From Methylopila henanensis (GTDB lineage Bacteria > Pseudomonadota > Alphaproteobacteria > Rhizobiales > Methylopilaceae): DNA of 64,000 bases. A program made the translations under genes and the position numbers. Numbering within the stretch: the first letter of the stretch is position 1; each line of letters begins with the position of its first letter. The stretch spans positions 62,001 through 126,000 of the forward strand of contig NZ_JBHUER010000002.1 of assembly GCF_042681025.1 (NCBI RefSeq), in the 5' to 3' direction. Of this stretch, positions 38,062 to 47,863 are shown in pieces. Below the pieces are notes generated by a model, which did not search any database, was not told the origin of the DNA, and saw nothing but the letters and a program-made list of their open reading frames with translations.

Positions 38062-40164
38062 TCACAGCCCCCGCATCAGGAACCAGGTGAACAGGGCCGC
38101 GACGCCGATCAGCATCGCGAAGGCGTAGTGGTAGACGTAGCCGGTCTGCAGGCGGACGACGCGGTTAGTAACGTCGATCACCCGAGCGGAAACGCCGTCC
38201 GGCCCGAGGCCGTCGATGATCCGTACGTCGCCGGTCTTCCAGAGGAAGCGGCCGATCCACTTCGCGGGACGCGTGAAGATGAGGTCGTAAAGCTCGTCGA
38301 AGTACCACTTGTTGAGCAGGAACTCGTAGAGCATCCGGTGCCGCTGGGCGATCGCGGCGGGGATGTGCGGGCTGCGGATGTAGAGCAGCCAGGCGAGCCC
38401 GAAGCCGATCACCATCATCACGAAGGGCGACCAGATCACCCAGCCGGGCACCTCGTGCATGTGGTGCAGGATCTCGTTGTGCTCGCCCACGAACAGAGCG
38501 CCGTTCCAGAACGCGTCGTGCTTGTCGCCGATGAAGCGCGACTTGAACACGAGGCCCGCGAACAGCGCGCCGACGCCCAGCACCAGCAGCGGCACCGTCA
38601 TCACGCGCGGGCTCTCGTGCACGTGGCTCATGGTCTCGAGCGACGCGCGCGGCTCGCCGTGGAACGTCAGGAAGATCAGGCGCCACGAGTAGAACGAGGT
38701 CAGCAGCGCCGCGAGCACGGTGAGCGTGAAGGCGTACATGCCCGCGCTCGTATGCGCCGCGTAGGCCGCCTCGATCACCGCGTCCTTCGAGAAATAGCCG
38801 GCGGTCAGCGGGAAGCCGGTCAGCGCCAGCGTGCCGATCACCATCATCCAGTAGGTCAGCGGGATCAGCCGGCGCAGTCCGCCCATCTTCCGCATGTCCT
38901 GCTCGTGGTGCATCGCGTGGATGACCGAGCCGCTCCCGAGGAACAGCAGCGCCTTGAAGAAGGCGTGCGTGAACAGGTGGAACACCGCGACGCCATAGGC
39001 CCCGACGCCGAGCGCGACGAACATGTAGCCGAGCTGCGAGCAGGTGGAGTAGGCGATCACGCGCTTGATGTCGTTCTGCACCAGGCCGACGGTCGCTGCG
39101 AAGATCGCGGTGGTGGCGCCCACATAGGTGATGACGGTCAGCGCGTCCGGCGCGTGCTCGTAGATCGGCGACATGCGCGCCACCAGCACGATGCCCGCCG
39201 TCACCATGGTGGCGGCGTGGATCAGCGCGGAGACCGGCGTCGGGCCCTCCATCGCGTCCGGCAGCCACGTGTGCAGGCCGAGCTGGGCCGACTTGCCCAT
39301 CGCGCCCATGAACAGCAGCAGCCCGATCACGGTCAGCGCGTGCCAGTCGTGGCCGAGGAAATGGATCGACTTGTCCGCGGCGCCGGGAACGTCCGCGAAG
39401 ATGGTCGCGAACTGGACGCTGTCGAACACGACATAGGTCGCGAAGATGCCGAGCAGGAAGCCGAAATCGCCGACGCGGTTGACGACGAAGGCCTTGATGG
39501 CGGCAGCGTTCGCGGAGGGCTTCTGGTACCAGAAGCCGATCAGCAGGTAGCTCGCGAGGCCGACGCCCTCCCAGCCGAAGAACAGCTGCACGAGGTTGTC
39601 CGCCGTCACCAGCATGAGCATCATGAAGGTGAAGAGCGAGAGGTAGCCGAAGAACCGCGGACGATGCGGATCCTCGTGCATGTAGCCGATCGAATAGAGG
39701 TGCACGAGCGCCGAGACCGACGTCACGACCACCAGCATGACGGCCGTCAGCGTGTCGACGCGGAACGCCCAGTCGATCGCGAGGCTGCCCGAGGAGATCC
39801 AGCGCAGCACGGTGACATGGGCGTCGTTGCCCGACAGCCCGACGTCGATGAAGGCGATCCACGACAGCAGCGCCGAGACCATCAGCAGGCCGGTGGTGAC
39901 CAGCTCAGCGAGGCGCGACCCCTGCGCCGCCGGCTCGACCGGGCCATGGCCGTGGTCGTCATGCCCGTGGTCGTCGTGGGCGTGGGCGCCGTGGCCGTGC
40001 GCGTCATGATGCGCGGCGTGGCCATGGGAGCCGTGGTCGTGCGCGTGGTGGAACGCGTCGACGGGACCGACGGCACCGGGATGGCGCTTGCGGGCGCCGG
40101 CGAGCGCGATGACACCGGCGAGGATCGCGCCGAGAAGGGGGAGAAAGACGATCAGATGGTACAT
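38062..40164 (-). CDS. nuoL: NADH-quinone oxidoreductase subunit L with His-rich loop
   Basis: 700-residue distal proton-pumping subunit of complex I. Landmarks: LFFGWEGVGLASYLLIGFWY near residue 185 (key Glu), FMGAMGKSAQLGLHTWLPDAMEGPTPVSALIHAATMV near 270-305 (key Lys), YSTCSQLGYMFVALG near 345, and the long C-terminal lateral helix. Between the first and second helix (about residues 28-75) is a His/Asp/Gly-rich insert with about 17 histidines. E. coli NuoL has only a short loop there. The core appears intact, so the insert probably does not impair pumping; metal binding is a guess. Confidence 0.97.
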   Translation of the reverse strand: MYHLIVFLPLLGAILAGVIALAGARKRHPGAVGPVDAFHHAHDHGSHGHAAHHDAHGHGAHAHDDHGHDDHGHGPVEPAAQGSRLAELVTTGLLMVSALLSWIAFIDVGLSGNDAHVTVLRWISSGSLAIDWAFRVDTLTAVMLVVVTSVSALVHLYSIGYMHEDPHRPRFFGYLSLFTFMMLMLVTADNLVQLFFGWEGVGLASYLLIGFWYQKPSANAAAIKAFVVNRVGDFGFLLGIFATYVVFDSVQFATIFADVPGAADKSIHFLGHDWHALTVIGLLLFMGAMGKSAQLGLHTWLPDAMEGPTPVSALIHAATMVTAGIVLVARMSPIYEHAPDALTVITYVGATTAIFAATVGLVQNDIKRVIAYSTCSQLGYMFVALGVGAYGVAVFHLFTHAFFKALLFLGSGSVIHAMHHEQDMRKMGGLRRLIPLTYWMMVIGTLALTGFPLTAGYFSKDAVIEAAYAAHTSAGMYAFTLTVLAALLTSFYSWRLIFLTFHGEPRASLETMSHVHESPRVMTVPLLVLGVGALFAGLVFKSRFIGDKHDAFWNGALFVGEHNEILHHMHEVPGWVIWSPFVMMVIGFGLAWLLYIRSPHIPAAIAQRHRMLYEFLLNKWYFDELYDLIFTRPAKWIGRFLWKTGDVRIIDGLGPDGVSARVIDVTNRVVRLQTGYVYHYAFAMLIGVAALFTWFLMRGL

Positions 40165-40192
40165 CAGCGGTCCGTCGGAGCCTGGAAGCCCC

Positions 40193-40501
40193 TCACCCCT
40201 TCATCCGGTTGATGTCTTCGACCGCGATCGTGCCGCGGTTGCGGAAGTAGACGACGAGGATGGCGAGGCCGATCGCGGCTTCGGCCGCAGCGACCGTGAG
40301 CACGAACAGCGCGAACACCTGGCCCTTGAGGTCGCCGATGTGGGTGGAGAACGCCACCAGGTTGATGTTCACGGCGAGCAAGATGAGCTCGACCGACATC
40401 AGGATGACGATGACGTTCTTGCGGTTGAGGAAGATGCCGAGCACGCCGAGCGTGAACAGGATCGCCGCGACCGTGAGGTAATGCCCGAGACCGATCGCCA
40501 T
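40193..40501 (-). CDS. nuoK: NADH-quinone oxidoreductase subunit K
   Basis: 102-residue membrane subunit of complex I with three helices. The two functional Glu residues are in ILMSVELILLAVNINLV (residue ~36) and AAAEAAIGLAILV (residue ~72). Length is standard. It sits 2 bp after nuoJ and 28 bp before nuoL. Confidence 0.97.
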   Translation of the reverse strand: MAIGLGHYLTVAAILFTLGVLGIFLNRKNVIVILMSVELILLAVNINLVAFSTHIGDLKGQVFALFVLTVAAAEAAIGLAILVVYFRNRGTIAVEDINRMKG

Positions 40502-40503
40502 GG

Positions 40504-41133
40504 TCAGACCCCCGTCTCCGAAAGGCCCTGCCCCGGCCGCACCTTGACGACCTCGATCGCGGTCGCGGGCCCCCGCGCCACCTGGGTCGCGATATCCTGC
40601 CGCTTCACGCCGGCGCGGCGTTCGCGCAGCGTCAGCACGATCGCGCCGATCATGGCGGTGAGCAGCACGAGGCCGGCCGCCTGGAACAGCAGAAGGTGCT
40701 CGGTGTAGAGCACGCGGCCGAGCGCCTCGGCGTTGGTGATGTCGTCCGGGATCGGCGCCTTCGCGACCACGGTCTGCGGCGCGCCGCCCGCGCCCCAGGT
40801 CCCGACCACCAGCACCAGCTCGGCCAGAACGATCAGGCCCACCAGCGCGCCGACCGGCAGGTACTGCAGGAAGCCGTCCCGCAGTTCGGCGAAGTCGACG
40901 TCCAGCATCATGGTCACGAACATGAACAGCACCGCGACCGCGCCGACATAGACGACCACGAGGATCATCGCGAGGAACTCGGCCCCCATCAGCACGAACA
41001 GGCCGGCCGCGTTCACGAAGGCGAGGATCAGGAACAGCACCGAATGCACGGGGTTCTTCGACGAGATCACCATGAAGGCGGAAGCGACGGTCACGCCCGC
41101 GAACAGGTAGAAGAACAGCGGGGCGAGGCTCAT
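40504..41133 (-). CDS. nuoJ: NADH-quinone oxidoreductase subunit J
   Basis: 209-residue membrane subunit of complex I with five helices: FYLFAGVTVASAFMVISSKNPVHSVL, LMGAEFLAMILVVVYVGAVAVLFMFVTMML (with the pi-bulge helix region) and later segments. The soluble C-terminal tail (about 170-209) is Arg/Lys-rich. Position between nuoI and nuoK is standard. Confidence 0.97.
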   Translation of the reverse strand: MSLAPLFFYLFAGVTVASAFMVISSKNPVHSVLFLILAFVNAAGLFVLMGAEFLAMILVVVYVGAVAVLFMFVTMMLDVDFAELRDGFLQYLPVGALVGLIVLAELVLVVGTWGAGGAPQTVVAKAPIPDDITNAEALGRVLYTEHLLLFQAAGLVLLTAMIGAIVLTLRERRAGVKRQDIATQVARGPATAIEVVKVRPGQGLSETGV

Positions 41134-41184
41134 GCGCGAAGGTCCTTGCGCGGAAGTTCAGTGCGGCGGGTCATCGTGCGGGCC

Positions 41185-41673
41185 TCACCGATACGGCGCG
41201 TCGAGCGCGATGCGGCGGGCGATCTCGCGCTCCCAGCGGTCGCCGTTCGCGAGCAGGCGCTCCTTGTCGTAGTAGAGCTCCTCGCGGGTCTCGGTCGCGA
41301 ACTCGAAGTTCGGCCCCTCGACGATGGCGTCCACGGGACACGCCTCCTGGCAGAAGCCGCAGTAGATGCACTTCACCATGTCGATGTCGTAGCGGGTCGT
41401 GCGGCGCGTGCCGTCGTTGCGGCGCGGGCCCGCCTCGATGGTGATGGCCTGCGCCGGGCAGATCGCCTCGCACAGCTTGCACGCGATGCAGCGCTCTTCG
41501 CCGTTGGGGTAGCGGCGCAGGGCGTGCTCCCCCCGGAAGCGCGGCGAAATCGCGCCCTTCTCGAAGGGGTAGTTGATGGTCGCCTTCGGCCGGAAGAAAT
41601 AGCGCATCGACAGAAAGAACGCCGACACGAACTCCTTCAGGAACAGCGAGCGGGCCGCTTGATCGAGCCGCAT
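41185..41673 (-). CDS. nuoI: NADH-quinone oxidoreductase subunit I
   Basis: 162-residue ferredoxin-like subunit with two [4Fe-4S] clusters (N6a and N6b) in the peripheral arm of complex I. Both motifs are intact: CIACKLCEAICP near residue 60 and CIYCGFCQEACPVDAI near 99. RYFFRPKATINYPFEKG and FRGEHALRRYPNGEERC are the usual N-terminal markers. It is separated from nuoH by two small membrane genes. Confidence 0.98.
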   Translation of the reverse strand: MRLDQAARSLFLKEFVSAFFLSMRYFFRPKATINYPFEKGAISPRFRGEHALRRYPNGEERCIACKLCEAICPAQAITIEAGPRRNDGTRRTTRYDIDMVKCIYCGFCQEACPVDAIVEGPNFEFATETREELYYDKERLLANGDRWEREIARRIALDAPYR

Positions 41674-41703
41674 CTCAACCCTCGTTTCGTTTGCGAGCCG
41701 TCA

Positions 41704-41937
41704 TCAGCCCGCCAGCAATTCCGCCGCCACGTAGCCCACGACCGCGATCTCCACGATCGTCGTGACGATGACGATCGGACCGGCGAGCCGGCGGACCGTC
41801 GTGAATTTCGCGGCGTCCTCGGAGGACGCCTTTTCCATCTGCCGGTCGAGCCCGGCGTTGATCGCCTTCGCGCCGAGCCAGCCAAGAACGGCGCCCACGA
41901 GCGCGCCAAGAAGGCCCCCGGCCGCGCCGGGGCTCAT
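41704..41937 (-). CDS. Small membrane protein in the nuo operon (unknown)
   Basis: 77-residue protein with two hydrophobic segments (about 5-25, glycine-rich GGLLGALVGAVLGWLGA; about 52-74, GPIVIVTTIVEIAVVGYVAA), joined by a charged stretch (NAGLDRQMEKASSEDAAKF). No known domain recognised. Its start overlaps the preceding small gene by 4 bp (ATGA), and it lies between nuoH and nuoI, so translation is coupled to the complex I operon. A structural or assembly role is inference only. Confidence 0.7.
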   Translation of the reverse strand: MSPGAAGGLLGALVGAVLGWLGAKAINAGLDRQMEKASSEDAAKFTTVRRLAGPIVIVTTIVEIAVVGYVAAELLAG

Positions 41938-42194
41938 CCCGCAGCGCGTCCAGCCCAGATCGAATAACCGATCACCCCCCCAACCCCGCCGAACACCAGC
42001 GGGACAAGGTACCGGTAGACGAGCCGAGTGATCCGCTCGAGCTGGACAGGATCCCCGAACGGCGCACGCAGACGTCCCGCTTCCGCCGCAGCCTTCTGGC
42101 TCCGGAGCGCGATCGGCAGGCCGAACCGCGCGCCGCCAAGACCGACGGCGACGCCGGCAACGGCCCCGAGGATGCAGGCCAGAACGGCGCTCAC
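41934..42194 (-). CDS. Small membrane protein in the nuo operon (unknown)
   Basis: 86-residue protein with two hydrophobic segments (about 2-22, glycine-rich LACILGAVAGVAVGLGG; about 62-82, YLVPLVFGGVGGVIGYSIWAG). Its first codons overlap the nuoH stop by 4 bp (ATGA) and its stop overlaps the next small gene by 4 bp. The general plan is the same as that of its neighbour (glycine-rich helix, charged middle, second helix), so they may be related or partners. No family recognised. Confidence 0.7.
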   Translation of the reverse strand: MSAVLACILGAVAGVAVGLGGARFGLPIALRSQKAAAEAGRLRAPFGDPVQLERITRLVYRYLVPLVFGGVGGVIGYSIWAGRAAG

Positions 42195-43198
42195 GGCGCC
42201 CAGCCCGTGAACTGCAGCACGCCGGCCACGATCACGACCATGGCGAGCGAGATCGGCAGGAACACCTTCCAGCCGAGCCGCATGAGCTGGTCATAGCGGT
42301 AGCGGGGCACGAAGGCCTTCACCATGGCGAACATGAAGAACACCAGGCACATCTTGGCCACGAACCAGATCACGCCCGGGATCCAGGTGAAGGGCGCGAA
42401 CGGGATCGGAGACAGCCAGCCGCCGAGGAACAGGATCGTCGTCAGCGCGCACATGGTCATGATCGCCACGTACTCGCCGAGCATGAACAGCAGATAGGGC
42501 GTCGAGCCGTACTCGGTCATGAAGCCGGCGACGAGCTCGGACTCCGCTTCCGGAAGGTCGAAGGGCGGGCGGTTGGTCTCGGCGAGCGCCGAGATGAAGA
42601 ACACCACGAACATCGGGAACAGCGGCAGCCAGTACCAGCCGAAGACGCCGGCTGCGGTGTCCTGCGCGCGCACGATGTCGGAGAGGTTGAGCGAGCCGAC
42701 GCAGAGCAGCACGCAGATGATCACGAAGCCGATCGAGACCTCGTAGGACACCATCTGCGCGGCCGAGCGCAGCGCGCCGAGGAAGGGGTACTTCGAGTTC
42801 GACGCCCAGCCGCCCATGATGACGCCGTAGACGCCGAGCGACGAGATCGCGAACACATAGAGGATGCCGACATTGAGGTCGGCGATCGCCCAGCCGTCGG
42901 CGAGCGGGATCACCGCCCATGCGGCGAGCGCGAGGAAGCAAGTGACGAGCGGCGCGAGCAGGAACACGCCCTTGTTCGCGCTCGACGGGATCACCGGCTC
43001 CTTCAGCACGAACTTCAGCAGGTCGGCGAAGGACTGCAGCAGGCCGAACGGACCGACAACGTTGGGCCCGCGGCGGAGCTGCACCGCCGCCCAGACCTTG
43101 CGGTCGGCCAGCAGGATGTAGGCGATGAACACCAGCAGCGCGACGAGCAGCGCCACGCTCTGGAGCAGGATCAGCAGGACCTGGAGGAACGTTTCCAC
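42191..43198 (-). CDS. nuoH: NADH-quinone oxidoreductase subunit H
   Basis: 335-residue membrane subunit of complex I at the quinone-site junction, eight helices. Landmarks: AAVQLRRGPNVVGPFGLLQSFAD near residue 36, GWASNSKYPFLGALRSAAQMVSYEV near 131 and the cytoplasmic loop ALAETNRPPFDLPEAESELVAGF near 207, which carries the conserved Glu residues. It is followed by two small coupled membrane genes. Confidence 0.98.
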   Translation of the reverse strand: METFLQVLLILLQSVALLVALLVFIAYILLADRKVWAAVQLRRGPNVVGPFGLLQSFADLLKFVLKEPVIPSSANKGVFLLAPLVTCFLALAAWAVIPLADGWAIADLNVGILYVFAISSLGVYGVIMGGWASNSKYPFLGALRSAAQMVSYEVSIGFVIICVLLCVGSLNLSDIVRAQDTAAGVFGWYWLPLFPMFVVFFISALAETNRPPFDLPEAESELVAGFMTEYGSTPYLLFMLGEYVAIMTMCALTTILFLGGWLSPIPFAPFTWIPGVIWFVAKMCLVFFMFAMVKAFVPRYRYDQLMRLGWKVFLPISLAMVVIVAGVLQFTGWAP

Positions 43199-43201
43199 GA
43201 C

Positions 43202-45280
43202 TTACTCCGCAGCCTGCGCCAGCGAACCGCGCTTCAGCGCGCTCATCTCGGCCATGATGGCGGAGGCGCGCGCGATCGGGTTCGTCAGGTGGAAGTCCGG
43301 GACCGCGTTGACGAAGGCGTCGCCCGACAGCGCGCCGCCGCGAGAGGCGAGCGCCGCGAGGTCCGCCGGGTCGCCGGCCGCGATCTGGTCCACGGCCGCG
43401 AAATGCGGGTGCGCCCGGTAGAGCGCGGCCCGGAGCTGCGCCAGCGAGTCGTAGGGCAGCCGGGCGCCGAGCGCGTCGGAAAGCGCGCGCAGGATCGCCC
43501 AGTCCTCGCGGCCTTCGCCGGGTGGGAAGGTGGCGCGGTTCGCGACCTGCACGCGGCCTTCCGTGTTCACATAGGTCCCAGATTTCTCCACATAGGCGGC
43601 GCCGGGCAGGATCACGTCGGCGCGGTGCGCGCCGCGATCGCCGTGGGTGCCGAGATAGACCACGAAGGCGCCCGGAGCGACGTCGATCTCGTCGGCGCCC
43701 AGCAGGAACGCCACGTCGAGCCCGCCGGGAGCGGCCATCTCGGCCGCGGTCTTCCCGCCCTCCCCCGGAACGAAGCCGAGATCGAGCGCGCCGACGCGCG
43801 AGGCCGCGGCGTGCAACACCGACAGGCCGTTCCAGCCGGCCTCGACGTTCGCGCCGGAGGCGAGCTTCGCCGCGGCGGCGAGCACGGCGAGGCCGTCGGC
43901 CCGCGCCAGCGCGCCGGCGCCGACGATCACGAGCGGACGGACGGCGCCGGCCAGCACGTCGGCGAAGCCGCTCTTGCCTTCGAACAGTTCCATCAAGCTC
44001 CCGGTCCCGGCGCCGAGATGCTCCGCGCCGTAAGTGAGGTCCGCGCGCTCGCCGACGAGGCCGACGCGCAGAGCGCCCTGCCGCCAGCGCTTGCGGATGC
44101 GGGCGTTCAGCACCGGCGCCTCGAGCCGCGGGTTGGTTCCGATCAGCAGGATGGCGTCCGCGCGGTCGACGCCGGCGACCGTCGCGTTGAACAGGTAGCT
44201 CGCGCGGCCGAGCGCGGGATCGAGCGCCGAGCCGTCCTGGCGGCAGTCGAGGTTCGTCACCCCGAGCCGACCGAACAGGTCCTTGAGCGCGAAAATTTCT
44301 TCGACGGCGGCCAGGTCGCCGACGATCGCGCCGACGCGGCTCCTGTCGGCGCCCTTGACCTTCTCGGCGACCTTGGCCAGCGCCTCCGGCCAGGAGGCGG
44401 GGCGCAGGCGGCCGTTCTCACGCACGTAAGGCCGGTCGAGCCGCTGGGTCCGCAGTCCGTCCCAGATGAAGCGGGTCTTGTCGGAGATCCACTCCTCATT
44501 CACGTCCTCGTTCACACGCGGCAGGATGCGCATGACCTCGCGGCCGCGGGCGTCGACCCGGATCGCCGAGCCGAGCGCGTCCATCACGTCGATGGACTCG
44601 GTCTTCGAGAGCTCCCACGGGCGCGCCTGAAAGGCGTAGGGCTTCGAGGTCAGCGCGCCGACCGGGCACAGGTCGATCACGTTGCCCTGCAGCTCCGACG
44701 ACATCGCGTGCTCGAGATAGGTCGTGATCTCCATGTCCTCGCCGCGGCCGATCGCGCCCATCTCGGACACGCCGGCGACCTCCGCCACGAAGCGGACGCA
44801 GCGCGTGCAGTGGATGCAGCGCGTCATCGTCGTCTTCACGAGCGGGCCGATGTACTTGTCCTCGACCGCGCGCTTGTTCTCGTGGAAGCGCGAGCCCGAG
44901 ACGCCATAGGCCATGGCCTGGTCCTGCAGGTCGCACTCACCGCCCTGGTCGCAGATGGGGCAGTCCAGCGGGTGGTTGATGAGCAGGAACTCCATCACCC
45001 CCTCGCGCGCCTTTTTCACCATCGGCGAGCGGGTGGAGACGACCGGCGGCTCGCCGTTCGGGCCGGGGCGCAGGTCGCGCACGCCCATGGCGCAGGAGGC
45101 CACCGGCTTGGGCGGCCCGCCCTTCACCTCGACGAGGCACATGCGGCAGTTGCCGGCGATCGAGAGCCGCTCGTGGTAGCAGAAGCGCGGAATCTCCGCG
45201 CCCGCCGCCTCGCAGGCCTGCAGGATGGTGTATTCGGCCGGGACGTCGACCTCGGCGCCGTCGACGATGATCTTGGTCAT
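43202..45280 (-). CDS. nuoG: NADH-quinone oxidoreductase subunit G
   Basis: 692-residue iron-sulfur subunit of the NADH dehydrogenase arm. The N-terminal [2Fe-2S] ligands lie in RFCYHERLSIAGNCRMCLVEV and the later CAMGV; the N4/N5 region has CPICDQGGECDLQDQ and TRCIHCTRCVRF, with CPVGALTSKP after it. The C-terminal molybdopterin-oxidoreductase-like domain is present without a cofactor role. Length matches alphaproteobacterial NuoG, which lacks the E. coli N7 insert. It starts 9 bp after the coiled-coil gene. Confidence 0.97.
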   Translation of the reverse strand: MTKIIVDGAEVDVPAEYTILQACEAAGAEIPRFCYHERLSIAGNCRMCLVEVKGGPPKPVASCAMGVRDLRPGPNGEPPVVSTRSPMVKKAREGVMEFLLINHPLDCPICDQGGECDLQDQAMAYGVSGSRFHENKRAVEDKYIGPLVKTTMTRCIHCTRCVRFVAEVAGVSEMGAIGRGEDMEITTYLEHAMSSELQGNVIDLCPVGALTSKPYAFQARPWELSKTESIDVMDALGSAIRVDARGREVMRILPRVNEDVNEEWISDKTRFIWDGLRTQRLDRPYVRENGRLRPASWPEALAKVAEKVKGADRSRVGAIVGDLAAVEEIFALKDLFGRLGVTNLDCRQDGSALDPALGRASYLFNATVAGVDRADAILLIGTNPRLEAPVLNARIRKRWRQGALRVGLVGERADLTYGAEHLGAGTGSLMELFEGKSGFADVLAGAVRPLVIVGAGALARADGLAVLAAAAKLASGANVEAGWNGLSVLHAAASRVGALDLGFVPGEGGKTAAEMAAPGGLDVAFLLGADEIDVAPGAFVVYLGTHGDRGAHRADVILPGAAYVEKSGTYVNTEGRVQVANRATFPPGEGREDWAILRALSDALGARLPYDSLAQLRAALYRAHPHFAAVDQIAAGDPADLAALASRGGALSGDAFVNAVPDFHLTNPIARASAIMAEMSALKRGSLAQAAE

Positions 45281-45289
45281 CTCGTCACC

Positions 45290-45499
45290 TCAGTGCGGCA
45301 TGTCGAAAAGATCGAGCCGGCGCTCGATCCGGTCGACCCGCTGATCCAGCCGGTCCAGACGACGGTTCACGCCAGCGATCCCTTCTTCGACCGCTGTCAC
45401 GCGAACCTTGAGATCGCCCACGTCGTCGGTCACGCGGTCAAGCTTCTGGTCAATCCGGCGCAGGTAGGTCAGCACGATGTTGTCGGGTTCGTCGGCCAT
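45290..45499 (-). CDS. Small coiled-coil protein between nuoF and nuoG (unknown)
   Basis: 69 residues from the ATG at 45499. After MADEPDNIVLTYLRRID the protein is one long amphipathic helix with regular heptads (LDRVTDDVGDL, VTAVEEGIAGV, RLDRLDQRVDRIERRLDLF), a strong coiled-coil pattern. No signal or membrane segment. Lies 5 bp after nuoF and 9 bp before nuoG, so it is surely co-transcribed. Similar small coiled-coil proteins occur across alphaproteobacteria; a role in complex I is not shown. Confidence 0.72.
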   Translation of the reverse strand: MADEPDNIVLTYLRRIDQKLDRVTDDVGDLKVRVTAVEEGIAGVNRRLDRLDQRVDRIERRLDLFDMPH

Positions 45500-45504
45500 C
45501 GTCC

Positions 45505-46806
<1,302 letters not shown>

Positions 46807-46810
46807 AGCG

Positions 46811-47737
46811 TCACGCTCCCTTCTCGGACGGCTTTGCGGAGGACGGCGTCCCGTCACCGGAAGGCTGCGCCTCGCGCTTGATCTGGCCCTCGGCGGCGCC
46901 GCTGTTCCAGGCGGGCTGGCCCTCGCGACGGCTGCGGTCGCTGGTGCGCGCCTGAACCGGCGCCGCGTCCTTCGCCTTTCCGTCGGCGGCGCCGTCGGCG
47001 TCGCCCTTGCCCTTCGCGGCCTGAGCCTCCGGGCGCGCGCCCTCGGCGGGGCGTCCCGCGCTGTCCGGCTCGGTCGCGTCGCCCTTCGGCTCGTCGCTGA
47101 AGCGGCTCTTCCACGAGCCGACGACGGAACCGTCGTAAAGGCTTTCGTCAGTCAGCGAGGTGTCGCCGCCGAAAGGCGCGGAGCACGACCGGCCGGTCTG
47201 CGACCCGGTCTTCACGGGACGGCCTGCCCGCAGGTCCTCGAGCAGCGCTTCGAAGCTCTCCGGGGTCAGGTCCTCGTAATAGTCGAAGTTGATCTGGACC
47301 ATCGGCGCGTTAGAGCAGGCACCGAGGCACTCGACCTCGAGCCAGGACAGCTTGCCATCGTCGGTGACGTGGTTCTGGTCGCCGATGAGCTTCCGGCAGA
47401 CGTCCTTCAGCCGTTCCGCCCCGCGCAGCGCGCAAGGGGTGGTGCCGCAGAGCTGGACGAAGTGCTCGCCGACCGGCTTCAGGTTGAACATCGTGTAGAA
47501 GGTCGCGACCTCCATCACGCGGATCACCGGCATGCCGAGCATCTCGGCGACGCGCCGGATCGCGGGCTCGGGCAGCCAGCCGCCGTGCTGCTCCTGCGCG
47601 CGCCACAGCAGCGGGATCACCGCCGAGGCCTGGCGCCCTTCCGGATACTTGGCGATCTGCCCTTCCGCCCAGTGCAGGTTGTCCTGCGTGAAGGCGAAAT
47701 CGGCGGGCTGGACCTCGGCGAGACGACGGACGGACAT
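46811..47737 (-). CDS. nuoE: NADH-quinone oxidoreductase subunit E with long C-terminal tail
   Basis: 308-residue [2Fe-2S] (N1a) subunit. The thioredoxin-like core occupies about residues 1-195, with cluster ligands in LCGTTPCALRGA and ECLGACSNAPMVQI. E. coli NuoE is about 166 residues. The rest (about 200-308) is a low-complexity tail rich in Ala, Gly, Lys, Asp and Ser, probably disordered; extended NuoE tails are common in Hyphomicrobiales. Start at 47737 (MSVRRLAEVQPADFAF) rather than 8 codons upstream. Preceded by a palindromic element at 47756-47844. Confidence 0.96.
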   Translation of the reverse strand: MSVRRLAEVQPADFAFTQDNLHWAEGQIAKYPEGRQASAVIPLLWRAQEQHGGWLPEPAIRRVAEMLGMPVIRVMEVATFYTMFNLKPVGEHFVQLCGTTPCALRGAERLKDVCRKLIGDQNHVTDDGKLSWLEVECLGACSNAPMVQINFDYYEDLTPESFEALLEDLRAGRPVKTGSQTGRSCSAPFGGDTSLTDESLYDGSVVGSWKSRFSDEPKGDATEPDSAGRPAEGARPEAQAAKGKGDADGAADGKAKDAAPVQARTSDRSRREGQPAWNSGAAEGQIKREAQPSGDGTPSSAKPSEKGA

Positions 47738-47755
47738 CTTAGACAGTTCCCTCGA

Positions 47756-47844
47756 CGTCATGCCCGGACGCAGTCCGGGTATCCACGACTTGAAGGCGTC
47801 GCGGCTTGAGGAAGTCGTGGATGCCCGCGAAGGCGGGCATGACG
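47756..47844. repeat. Palindromic intergenic element, copy 3 (between nuoD and nuoE)
   Basis: 89-bp element with perfect 11-bp inverted ends CGTCATGCCCG (47756-47766) and CGGGCATGACG (47834-47844). It shares GGGTATCCACGACTTGAA with the copy at 36414-36503; the right half mirrors it (AAGTCGTGGATGCCCG). It fills almost the whole gap between nuoD and nuoE and must lie in the nuo mRNA. Confidence 0.82.
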
Positions 47845-47863
47845 GTTGAGCGAAGGACGAGCG

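Noticed and set aside
36450..40212. Long plus-strand frames opposite nuoM and nuoL
   Set aside because: Composition (His, Arg, Glu, Asp rich) is that of antisense frames; the nuo proteins on the minus strand are unmistakable.
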